DNA of 64,000 bases from assembly GCA_033032865.1 (NCBI GenBank), contig JAWHQI010000239.1, positions 3,072,001 to 3,136,000 of the forward strand, in the 5' to 3' direction. The position numbers and the translations under genes were made by a program. Shown one piece after another: positions 54,482 to 64,000 of this stretch (positions are counted from its first letter, which is position 1; each line of letters begins with the position of its first letter). This DNA is from Dactylorhiza incarnata (Eukaryota; Streptophyta; Magnoliopsida; Asparagales; Orchidaceae). The notes beneath the pieces were generated by a model. That model ran no database searches. It had not been told where the DNA came from and saw nothing but the letters and a program-made list of their open reading frames with translations.

Positions 54482-56191
54482 TGCAAGACCCCTTTTTTTT
54501 TTGCTTTGCTACTGGGTCTTATGCCCAGAACCGCTGCTTTGCGCCGACACCAACGCTCGGGAAGGTCGCCACTACAAAACGCCGATCATGCCGGAAATAT
54601 TGATCACAGAAAATGAAGATTACCAGAGAACATAAAGAGTTTGAGTCCACATCACTTGAAATATAAAACTCAGAATAATAGAGGTCCACAAATAGTAATT
54701 GAATAAAAAGGTAGCAATAATAAGGGCTCCTGCCGAATACATCATATCCTCTAAACACTCTCGCGGAAGTAACTACTAAAAATCACTCACAAATTCTAAA
54801 ATGGGTGCACCTGTGCTATACTGTCCCGCCTCCATCTGCACCGGCCTCTAGTACTATTGTGTCGCCTCGGTCCCCTAAAATGATAAGGTCCACCGACCGT
54901 TAGTAAAAATACTAATCCAATCCCCCACCCCTCCCCCGGTGACTCCTAGGCACTGAGCGGGAGGAATGAAGTGGAGGACAGCATGGGGTATAAACAAGCA
55001 GATGACGGTGAATTTAATCTACAGGAAATGTCTACCACTACACGGTATATATTATAGTGAGTAAAGAAGTAATAAGTAAAGAAGTAATAAGTAAAACAGT
55101 AATAAGTAAAACGGTAATAAGTAAAAGTAAATAAGGAAGAGTAACCTTGATTTATAGAAATGCCCATATAGACCTATAAACCAAGGGGTCGTTTAACAAG
55201 GCCTAATGTATAAAAAGTCTCATACCGATTTATACGATAGAGGTAGGGGTTTAAATGCAATGCTTATGCCATGACATGCAGAGTTTTATAGTTTAATGTT
55301 ATATTCGCACAAGTGCAACTCACACACTTCGACTCTATACGCACAGACCTTTAGTTCCCCCTTTTTGGAGCTAGCAAAGCTCCCAGGATACACTCGTAGT
55401 GGCAAACAAATGCGGTGGGTTGGGCCTCACCCACCTCTAGGTTGGTATCTGCACTACCTAACCTAGACCTATCGTACGCCTCAATGCTAAGAACACAACA
55501 ATGGAGCTCCTGCGTACTCTTACTGGCTAGTCCACCAAACTTATCCTTGGCAAAGTGTTAACCACACTTACCGAACCAAAGTATCAACGTCGGTACGACG
55601 ACCGTCAATACTAAAAACCCACAATCTTTATGCACATATATTTATGATTACTATAAAAATATCTCCGAGCCTTAGGCTCTCCGAGCTATCCCGCCTGTCA
55701 CCACAAACTTCAGAGCCCCGGCTCGCCGGACTAACCCGTCCGTATCTACAACAACCGAGCCTACTGCTCGTAAGACCAAACCAACAAACTACCCATAACA
55801 ACGGGTTTTGGGTGAGTGTATTATTAAGTTAATCTTGCACAACCACTTACTCCTACAATTTAGGGTTAATCTTGGACTTCCTGAGGTCTGCCCTGTGAGG
55901 GGCTCGCAGCGGTACTAGGAGGTACAATGGGATGATAGCCCAAACCTCCCTTTTCAAGACACTTATTTTTATTGATGTCTACCCTTGAACATACCCCTCT
56001 TACCATTTCACTTGAGTTAACCCAAAGTGTTTTATGACTCTCCAAGGGAAATGCGATCTTTCGTCAATCCCGAGCATAACCTTGCCCCTTAGCTTATCGG
56101 GCACCCTCAACATATAGACTCATATTGGTGACCTTAAATCTCCTCAACCAGACTAAGTACACCATATACCTTTCATTCTCAACTAATGGTC
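54482..56191. other. Unassigned stretch, no gene
   Basis: No coding region. It includes a GTAATAAGTAAA(R) microsatellite (55055-55130) and several short inverted repeats: GGAGC/GCTCC (55368), GAGCC/GGCTC (55665), AGCCCCGGCT (55709) and GAGC/GCTC (55756). It could be the leader of the gypsy element whose LTR ends at 54481, but no PBS is recognised. Confidence 0.35.
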
Positions 56192-57390
56192 TGTACAACC
56201 CTGTATTTGCCGAGTGGGCTCCCGGGACCCAAGGGGTCATCTAGGACATTATTTTCCAGCACGGTCCCAGGCAGGGAGAGGAGGCGAGCGGTGGGGGTGG
56301 AGGCCTCCCACTCACCCAGCCAGCAAGGGGGCGAGGAGGAGGAGACCGAAGGCCCCTCTCGCGCCCGCCCCGGCAAGGGGGCGAGAGGAGGAGCCCGCAG
56401 GCCCCATTCGGCCCCGCCCCAGTAAGTGGGTCAAGGAGGAGGAGCCCGCAAGCCCCTCTCAGCCCCGCCCCAGCAGGGGGGCGAGAGGAGGAGCCCGCAG
56501 GCCCCTCTCACCCCCGCCCCAGCAAGGGGGCGAGGAGGAGGAGCCCGCAAGCCCCTCTCCCCCCCCCCCCCCCCCCCCCCGCCCCAGCAGGTGGGGGGGG
56601 GAGAGGAAGGGCCCGCAGGACCCTCTTGCCCCCGCCCCAGCAGGGGTGCGAGGAGAATGAGCCCGCAGGCCCCTCTCGCCCCTACCCCAGCAGGGGGGCG
56701 AGAGAAGGAACCCGCGGGCCCCTCTCGCCCCCGCCCCAGCAGGGGGGCGAGAGGAGGAGCCCGCAGGCCCCTGTATTCCCCGCCCCAGCAGGGGGGCAAA
56801 CCGGAGGTGGCTGACCTCCCGGGCTCATCCCGCCCCAACCATGTGGAGGGGGGGGGGGGGTGAGGGGTGGAGGTGGGCGACCTCCCCCTCGCCCACCCCC
56901 TTATGGGGAGGGAGGTGGGTGACCTCCCCCTTGCCCAGCCCAGAGGATAGTGGGGCGATCTGCATTTATCGCCTCAGAATGGCAGGATTTGGCTATTGGC
57001 AGGCCAAACTTGGGGGCATTTTCGTAATCTCGTAGGCCAGATTGTGGCTATTAGCAGACCAAGTCCAGAAATCTATAAATAGGACAAAGGGGACACCATT
57101 TGGAGTGATCTCTCTTTTGGCCTCTCTCTCTCTCCCCATGACTCCTTAGTGGGTGAGGAGAGCCTCCAAAGGTGCACAAGCCCGGCATTGGCTTGGGAGG
57201 GGAAGCGCTCTAAGATCTTTCGGGTGTGTGGTGGGACCTCCTCGCCGAGCCCTTGGTCTTGTTCCTAGTTCCTTAGCCTCTTAGTCTAGAGCTCTCCCTT
57301 GGGAGAAGTAAGTGCGAGGTCACCCCCCAACTTGTTGAGGGCCCGAACTCCACAGAGACTAAGTCTTGTTCTCAAGTCCTGGTTTCAACA
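56192..57390 (+). repeat. Probable solo LTR with GC-rich minisatellite
   Basis: Candidate ends TGTACAACCC (56192) and GGTTTCAACA (57390), with flanks TGGTC and TAGTC (4 of 5). A ~57-bp GC-rich minisatellite (56280-56810, CCCCGCCCCAGCAGGGGGGCG core) lies upstream of TATAAATA at 57074-57081; a CT-rich leader follows. The order U3 repeats, TATA box, leader resembles the other LTRs. Runs of 22 C (56559-56580) and 11 G (56848-56858) may contain errors. The open frames across the repeat are not genes. Confidence 0.5.
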
Positions 57391-60300
57391 TAGTCTACAA
57401 GTTAGTCACGTTTTATAGTTTTACTATACGCAGACCAAATGACCTATATGATGTGTATGAGAGGGGGTACTCCAAATAATCATTCAAAAGACCCAAGAAT
57501 ATTATTGGGGGTGTGTTATGACATTTTAACACCCTCTACAGAAATTCATAATTTTCCTACATTATTTGGTATTTATTATAATTTCTCCAAAATCAGGGAA
57601 CGTATGATTTTCTACATCATGTATAGTTTTCTGATAAGTTATGGCCTCAGTAAAATCTGTACAACTATATAACAGTAAAATAACAGCCATACATGAATTT
57701 CACAAATTTCCAGAAAGGTTTTGACCTCCAATTAAAATATTAACTAATTAATCAAATTCAAGGATTTACAAAGAAAGTACTAGAAATTCTTATTCAAAAA
57801 TTCCAAGAAAATTAGCTAGTGTCCAAGATGATCAGAAAACTTTATTTATGGAGTCCCACAATTTTCTAAATCCAATATTTAAACATAATTCTATTATTTA
57901 AACAAATTAGTCTAAGGGCACTTTGTGAAGGAGACCTTACATACATTACTCCAAAAATTATACTAAAATTAACAGATCAAGAACTTGCCCTAAAAAGTCC
58001 TCTGTTCAAGTTTCATGATTTTTAGGTAAGTATTAAACACATAATTAATTTTCATACAACTAGGGCAACTATTGGGTGTTTTGAATGAAGTACTGTATAT
58101 AACACTGCAAAATTCATAGTAAAATTATCAGAGAATAATATCATCAACATAAACTCAATGTCGAAGTTTCAAAAACATCCTAGGCTATATGAGCATGTAA
58201 TTCCTTCTAGTAAGAAGGTGCCCTAAATGACTCTTAAATAATTCAGAGAGAAAAAATGTCTCTAAAAATTCCAAATAAATTACTTAGGTCTTAGCACCAC
58301 CCTATGAACCTCTCTACTAAATTTCAAGTCAATCCAAGGACATATGACCATATGTCCTTCAATGGGTTCAAAACACAACCCTAAGGTTTGAACTAGGGTA
58401 TTAGGGCATATCCACCCCAAGTCACCCCAAATCTTTGGAGGAAGTATTTTATGTGATATTAAATCAGTGGCCAAGGTTTCATCACTTTTGGATGATATTT
58501 GGCCACTTAACACAACAAGTGCACTTTTGACCTAAAATCCCTTAGTTTAACCAAACTTGGGTTAATTAGTTACCCAACCAAATCAATCCCAAATGGGTTG
58601 AAATTTTTACCAGAGTCATGTGATGATCCTAAGGACCTCCCACCAAAATTTGATAGGTTTTGGAAGTCACTAGACCCAAAAAGTATTTCATACATGAATT
58701 ATTAAATGTTTGCAAAAAACATAGAAAAAGGTCCCCCAAAAAATCTAATTTTTGGATAGGTTGAGGGTGTCATATGTAGGATATTTTCCAAATTTCAGAA
58801 CATTTGGATGGGTGGTTTAGTTGGGGCACACAATTTAAGATTTGGTCACCCCATTGTATATGTTGCACCATTTTGAGTGCTGAGGTCAACTCAGAGGTCC
58901 AATTCTGATGAAATAAATTTTAAATAAAACTACACTTCATGGCCTACAACTATCATGCAGACCACTTCTTCTAAATCGAAGGCTAAGTATTTTTAATATT
59001 TAACACAATGCAATGCATATTATGTGACAAAAATAAAGTAGAATATTAAAATCATTTCATTAGGTCTGCGATTAACCGACGACGCCAGATCGGGCGGCAC
59101 CAAGTTATCGTCCCTAAGAAATGGATGACTCATAGCAGCCCATCATGGGAGCTTTTGCGGGATGATTTCCCGGCCACCCTCACCTCTCCTCGGTCGGCAA
59201 GTGCCACCAACACCTTCATCGAGGTGGTGGCCGGCGATAGGGGGTCCTTTGCCGACCGGTGGTGGCCGGAGTGGGGGTTTTGGGAAGGGGAAAGGAGCTC
59301 AAAAAGGAGCCCATTGGGATGCTTGATTTGAGCCCGATTTGGCTCGAATCAAGCCCCAAATTGAGGGAGATCTAGCACTAAGGGAGGAGAAGAGGATCGG
59401 ACCTGTATGGCAGCCAGAAGCCACATATTCCGGCGAGTTGACATGGCCGGATTTGAAGTTTTTGGTGCCATGAGTTCCCTGGTCTCCAGAGCCCGATTCC
59501 TCCTGGAAAATTGGGGGGTTTTCTCCTCTCTAATTACTGATGGTGGTAAGGGTTCCAATTTGAAGTTTTGGGCGCTTTATTCCTGAAAGCCATTAATGGA
59601 CATTAAGGGGAAATTTCAGTTTTGCTTGGGGGAGGTGAATGGGGCCTTTATTTGGCTGGGAGAAGGCTGGAAACTCCTCCTCTCCCCAAGAGGAGATGAA
59701 TGGGGTCATTATTGAGGGAGATTGGAGGTTTCTTCTTCCTCCCCATTAATCTCCCCTCTTTCTCTCTCTCTTTCCATATGAGGCTTTCTCTCTCCTAGTC
59801 GAATTCTCTGAAATTGAATGGTCAATTCAGTAACCCCCAGCCCCATTATCTAGTGGACCACTTCAATTAGGTGTAGCCCAAGTGGATTGGGCTTGATTAG
59901 GTCAAAATAAGTCATTTTGACCTAAACCTATGGTGGAGTGGACTTTGGTCACCTTGACCATTTGGGTTGACCCCAATGGGTGTCTAGTGACTCATTGGAC
60001 TCCACTAAGGGTTACGATTTGGCAAAGTGAGGGTCAATTGACCCTTAATAGGCCATTTTGACCAAAATAGGGCTAGAGTTGACTTAGTTCAAATTGGTGG
60101 CCCCCCAATGGGGCTTTTTGGTCCATTGGGTCCCTAATATCCTTATGAGGGTAGGTTCAAGGTCATTTTGGCATGGTGGAGGTCAATTGACCCTAGTTAA
60201 GCTATTTTGACCATTTTAGGGCTAGGGTTGACTTTTGTCAACTTGGCCTCTTTGGTTGACCCCAATGGGTCATTGGTGCTCTAAGGGACCCCGAATGGGT

Positions 60301-60502
60301 TAGGGATGTTATGGTGGGGTCAAAGGACCAAGGTGAGACCCTAAAGTCCAACACTAGGCTTGGTAGCTAGAATTGTTATTTGCAAGCCACTATGGTTTTC
60401 CTCCTTGCCTAAGCTCACATGGTCTTTTGTGCTTCCTATGGTTTTGTCATGACCTAGTCATGACAAAGACATCTTAGGGGTCTAGTTGTTTGAGGGATGT
60501 TA
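57391..60502 (-). repeat. 3' LTR of gypsy element E (partial at its far end)
   Basis: On the minus strand it starts TGTAACATCCCTCAAAC (60502). GGTCAA/TTGACC words, including GGTCAATTGACC (60024, 60180), fill 59880-60300. A plant-style leader region follows, then the GCCGGCCACCACC region and AT-rich sequence to about 57400. It matches the plus-strand LTR at 45708-54481 in reverse. The end is probably cut by the solo LTR at 57390. No gene lies inside; the frames at 59125-59558 are incidental. Confidence 0.65.
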
Positions 60503-60678
60503 CAAACCCCAATACATAAGAATAAAAAGTTTGTCCCTAAAACTCAGGTTAGGACTGGGGGGTTTCTACCGCAAGTGTTTAAATGTAACATCCCAAAAAA
60601 AAATTAAATTATACCTGTCGCAAATAGCTCCGGATACTTTTGCTGCATCAAGTCCAGTGGGTCCCAGGTATGCTCCTC
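60503..60678 (-). other. 3' tail of gypsy E
   Basis: Short stretch between the LTR and the end of the chromodomain frame. Read with a frameshift it still shows a chromodomain-like end. A plus-strand ATGTAACATCCC word at 60583 may be a fragment of another LTR. Confidence 0.5.
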
Positions 60679-61832
60679 CTATCCATGATTTCTCCACAAG
60701 ACTTTGACCAGCGGGACCTTCTTGAGTCGTAAGACTCGCATCTCCGTGTCATCTATCCAGACCGACTCCAGCTGAACTGATCGATCAGTAGCTACTGGCC
60801 CCACTGTAGTTGATATTTGCTGCACTGGTCGTAGTAGAGCCCTCCTAAGTGTGGAGACGTGGAAGACATCGTGCAATCCCGCTAACTTTGACGGTAGCTC
60901 CAGCCTGTAAGCCAAGGGGTCGATCCACTCCAGGATCCTGTAGGGCCCCATATATCTCGGACCGAGCTTCAGTCGCCAGCGTACCCACGAGACTCCATGC
61001 ATCAGACATATCTTCAAGAATACCCAATCTCCCACCTAGAACTCTACCATACGATGTCGCGTATCGTAATACTTGGCCTGCCTGCTTTGGGCCTCCAGCA
61101 TACTATCTCGAATCAACCGCACCTGAGCCTCAGTGTCCTCCACGAACTCTGAGCCGAGTTCCTTGGGCTCCTCATCCTGGATCCAAGACAATGGAGGCCT
61201 GCATCTCCGTCCGTATAATGCCTCGTAGGGTGCCATACCTATGCTATCCTGGTGACTGTTGTTGTACGAGAACTCCACTAACGACAACAGTCTCTTCCAT
61301 GGCTCCCCGTAGTCCAGAATGCATAGGCGTAGAAGATCCTCCAAGGTCCGGTTGGTACGCTCCATTTTCCCGTCTGTCTGAGGATGGAATGCGGTGCTGA
61401 ATGTCAATCAGGTGCCCAGGTAAGCCTGCACCGCTCTATACTCCCTAGAAGTAAACCGTCCATCCCGATCTGACACGATAGTCCTAGGAACGCCATGATA
61501 TCGGACAAACTACTCCACAAACCTCAGTACCAAATCACTGACTGGAGCATCCTTCCTGACTGGAATGAATCTGGCTACCTTTGCCAATCTGTCGACGATC
61601 ACCCATATCGAATCATTCCCCGCATATGATCGGGGAAGTCCATGTATAAATTCCATCGTGTTGTCGTCGAACATCCACTCCGGCATCGGGAGTGGTTGCA
61701 ATTGTCACGTCGGGTTCTTGCTTTCCGCCTTCACAAGTTGGCAAGACTTGCAGTGGTTCACAAAATAAGTGATGTCCCTCTTCATGCCCGACCAATACAT
61801 GGTCCAATTCAAGTCCATCATCATCTTGGTGA
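60679..61832 (-). pseudogene. Gypsy E integrase with chromodomain-like tail
   Basis: The zinc-binding region (about 61850-61720) has [22 protein letters not shown]. The core at 61701-61510 has MEFIHGLPRS and IWVIVDRLAKVARF, then SDRDGRFTS in the interval to 61410, a TGA at 61408 replacing a Trp codon, TAFHPQTDGKMERTNRTLE and GMAPYEALYGRRCRPP. The C-terminal part 61035-60679 has LGPRYMGPYRILEWIDPLAYRLELP and HDVFHVSTLR, then a chromodomain-like piece (VLRLKKVPLVKVLWRNHG) that ends by frameshift at 60679. This composition fits a chromovirus such as the Tekay clade. Confidence 0.85.
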
Positions 61833-62740
61833 TACCCGAGTGCACCGAATACCAATTACAGCGAGTCTCTGTCATAATATCGTCCCGAATCCAGCCCCCT
61901 GCCGGTATATATACTCGGCCTTTATAACTCAGCAGACCGTCCTTCAATGAATAGTCTCCGGCCGAGCCTGCCTCCAAGGCCCTGAATATCATCTCTAGCT
62001 TTACATCCTGCCTTTGCCCATCCCTAATACGGTTTCGAATGTCATATGTGGTACTCATCGCGGCCAAGTACTCCTCGTAGAGCTCAAGGTCATCCTCGGA
62101 CACCAATGAGATCTGCATGTCCTCAAGCATTCGTACCATCTCCATGGCCATCAACTGGGGCTCCGCACCTGATGTGGTATCTCTCCTGCTCAGTGCGTTA
62201 GCCACCATATTCGCCTTCCCTGGGTGGTAATGCATCGTGTACTGGTAGTCGGATAAGAACTCTACCAACCGCCTCTGTCGGATGTTCAACTCCTTCTGCG
62301 TGTCTACGTACTTCGGATTCTTGTGATCTGAAAATATATCGCAGTGAACACCATAGAGGTAGTGCCGCCAGATCTACAGAGAGAAAATAACTCCTCTCAT
62401 CTCCAAATCGTGCACCGAGTAGTTGCTCTCATGATTCTTCAACTATCGGGAGGCATATGCTACGAATTGCCCATTCTGCCTCAGAACGGTACTCATGCCC
62501 TGATATGACACATCCGTATATACCTGGAATCCTTCCTTCCCCGATGGAAGGGCAAGGATGGGGGCCGTCATAAGCCGACCCTTCAGCTCCTGGAAGGCCG
62601 CTTCGCACCGCGGCATCCAAATGAAAGTAGTGTCCTTCTTCATCAAGGATGTGAGCGGGAGGCCTATCTGAGAAAATTCCTCCATGAACTTCCGGTAATA
62701 GCCGACAAGCCCTAGTAAACTCCGCACGTAAGTGGCCATC
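61833..62740 (-). pseudogene. Gypsy E RNase H and connection
   Basis: 62739-62443 has LLGLVGYYRKFMEEFSQI and FQVYTDVSYQGMSTVLRQNG, where the RNase H catalytic Asp of YTDAS is kept. The stretch 62440-62290 is broken. 62289-61833 has [22 protein letters not shown] and the connection to integrase. The frames before and after overlap with single-base shifts. Confidence 0.8.
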
Positions 62741-63573
62741 TTTAGTTGTGGCCAATCTCATACTGCCTAGATCGTAGTTGGATCCACTGCTAGTCCAGCT
62801 CCTCTGATAATGTGACCCAGGAATGTCACCTCCTTCAGCCAGAACTGACACTTGCTGAACTTCGCGTAGAGGCTGTGCTCTCGAAGTTTCTCCAATGTCA
62901 GTGCCAGATATCGTGAATGATCCTCTTCCGTCCTTAAGTAGATGAGAATGTCGTTGATGAACACGATGACAAAGATGTCGAGATATGGCTCGAACATCCA
63001 GTTCATCAGACTCATAAATGCCAATGGTGCATTCGTAAGCCCGAAAGGCATCACAGTGAACTCGTACATCCCATATCTACTACTGAATGAGGTCTTCGGG
63101 ATGTCTTCCTCCTGAATCCATAGCTGATAGTACCCTGGCCTCAAATCCAGCTTTGAGAACCAGTGAGCTCCCTCCAATTGGTCAAACAGCTCGTCTATCC
63201 TCAGTAATGGGTATGTGTTTCGCACCGTCAGCCTATTTAGGGCTCTATAATTAATGCAGAGTCGGAGCGACCCATCCTTCTTCTTCACAAATAGCATCAG
63301 AGCTCCCCAAGGTAAGGAACTCGGTCTAACGAACCCTTCTTCCACCATCTCGTACACCTGGCTCCAAAACTCCACTAGCTCTTTCGGGGCAATCTGATAA
63401 GGAGCTCTAGATACCGGCTTTGCCCTCGGCACCAGCTGGATCTGAAAATCCTTTTCGCGGTTTGGTGGCAGCCCGGGTAGCTTCTCTGGAAATACGTCGG
63501 CAAAATCCCGCACTACCGGGATATTGGTCACATAATCCTTCGCCTCGATTGCCGCGAACAGCACCTGATACAC
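62741..63573 (-). pseudogene. Gypsy E reverse transcriptase
   Basis: Minus frame 63573-62767. The start has [15 protein letters not shown], then [49 protein letters not shown] and the catalytic block [11 protein letters not shown]. The family site is F/YVDD or FIDD, so the second-last Asp is Asn and polymerase activity is unlikely. [10 protein letters not shown] and VTFLGHII complete the domain. This is one uninterrupted 268-residue frame. Confidence 0.9.
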
Positions 63574-63574
63574 T

Positions 63575-64000
63575 TCATCTCCCTGTAGGTGGGCCTTGGT
63601 GGCCTGAATAGACGATAATAAGAGACGGGAGGGGGGGTCTAATACCTTCGACTACTACTTTTATGTCCTCATGCCTTATAACAATTCTCCTTTCGGAGCA
63701 GTCAATTCTTGCATGGTTCCCGTGCAGCCAGTTCATGCCCAAGATCAGGTCGAAGTTTTTCATCTTCAAGAGCATCATCGGTGCTTCAAATAGTTTCCCT
63801 CCAATCTCCACGTTCATATTGCATTTGGCACTGGTTACTAACTCCGATCCGTATGGGAGTCGCACCTTCCTGTGGATGCCTGTGAAGTGCTGAATTTGAT
63901 CCAGATCGTCCACAAATTCTTCCGATATGAACGAGTGTGAGGCACCCGTATCGAATAAGGTATATGGGGGCTTGCCACATACGAGTAATATACCTGGGTG
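63575..64000 (-). pseudogene. Gypsy E protease (continues past window end)
   Basis: The window edge reads GKPPYTLFDTGASHSFIS, an intact DTGAS aspartic protease site at about 63965-63930, in a frame that changes near 63910. It continues with LPYGSELVTSAKC, FEAPMMLLKMKNFDLILGMNWL and DCSERRIVIRH, the usual C-terminal half. Gag would lie beyond position 64000. It leads into RT with a shift at 63574. Confidence 0.85.

Noticed and set aside
56186..56863. Pro/Gly/Arg-rich reading frames
   Set aside because: Translation of the GC-rich minisatellite; no domain and a C-run of 22 bases breaks reliability.
1..64000. tRNA, rRNA, snRNA or host protein genes
   Set aside because: I looked for typical motifs and found none; every coding signal belongs to a transposable element or is unassigned.

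Overview
The window is repeat DNA from a seed-plant nuclear genome, most likely an angiosperm with a large, transposon-rich genome. I see plant-type Ty1/copia elements with initiator-Met tRNA primer sites and extra env-like reading frames, Ty3/gypsy chromovirus-like elements with ~3 kb LTRs, an L1-type LINE, a Harbinger-like inverted-repeat element, and no host gene, rRNA, tRNA or CRISPR array. Monocot versus eudicot cannot be decided. Almost every coding region is broken by stops, frameshifts, truncation or later insertions.

Layout. 1-4341: minus-strand Sirevirus-like copia 'A-minus' (post-pol remnant, gag, PBS, LTR). 4342-12892: remains of copia-like family 'B': an orphan ORF, polypurine tract and LTR (5408-7015), then an env-like ORF, polypurine tract and second LTR (11246-12892). 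The env-like tail is interrupted by a TAA-flanked Harbinger/Tourist-like element (9347-11037) filled with a CGCCCGGGCG array. 12895-19041: minus-strand LINE with tandem units at its 5' side. 19042-29306: plus-strand copia 'A-plus', its gag zinc knuckle split by a ~2.75 kb gypsy-like solo LTR (22266-25014). 29307-38355: plus-strand copia 'C' with LTR, gag, pol and env-like ORF, lacking its 3' LTR. 38356-43310: 5'-truncated copia 'D-plus', its pol split by a solo LTR with perfect CTCAG target duplications (39475-40691), and its 3' LTR. 43311-45700: minus-strand gypsy remnant. 45708-54481: a plus-strand gypsy LTR into which a complete copia 'D-minus' (45920-51707, target duplication GGAGA) inserted. 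54482-57390: unassigned sequence and a probable GC-rich solo LTR. 57391-64000: minus-strand chromovirus-like gypsy 'E' with a long 3' LTR and PR-RT-RH-INT.

The most interesting signal is non-coding. Nearly every LTR family carries its own dense cluster of one short palindrome (for example TTTCTCGAGAAA in C, GTCGAC-type in B, TACCGC..GCGGTA in A, GCGGTC/GACCGC in D, CGACGAATTCGTCG in the gypsy solo LTR). In families B and C the same private palindrome reappears just upstream of the env-like ORF. In addition, the 3' halves of the B and C LTRs hold tandem arrays of small hairpins whose stems vary by compensatory changes, which points to selection on RNA structure. These patterns suggest element-specific cis-regulatory codes, possibly paired with an element-encoded protein; that link is inference.
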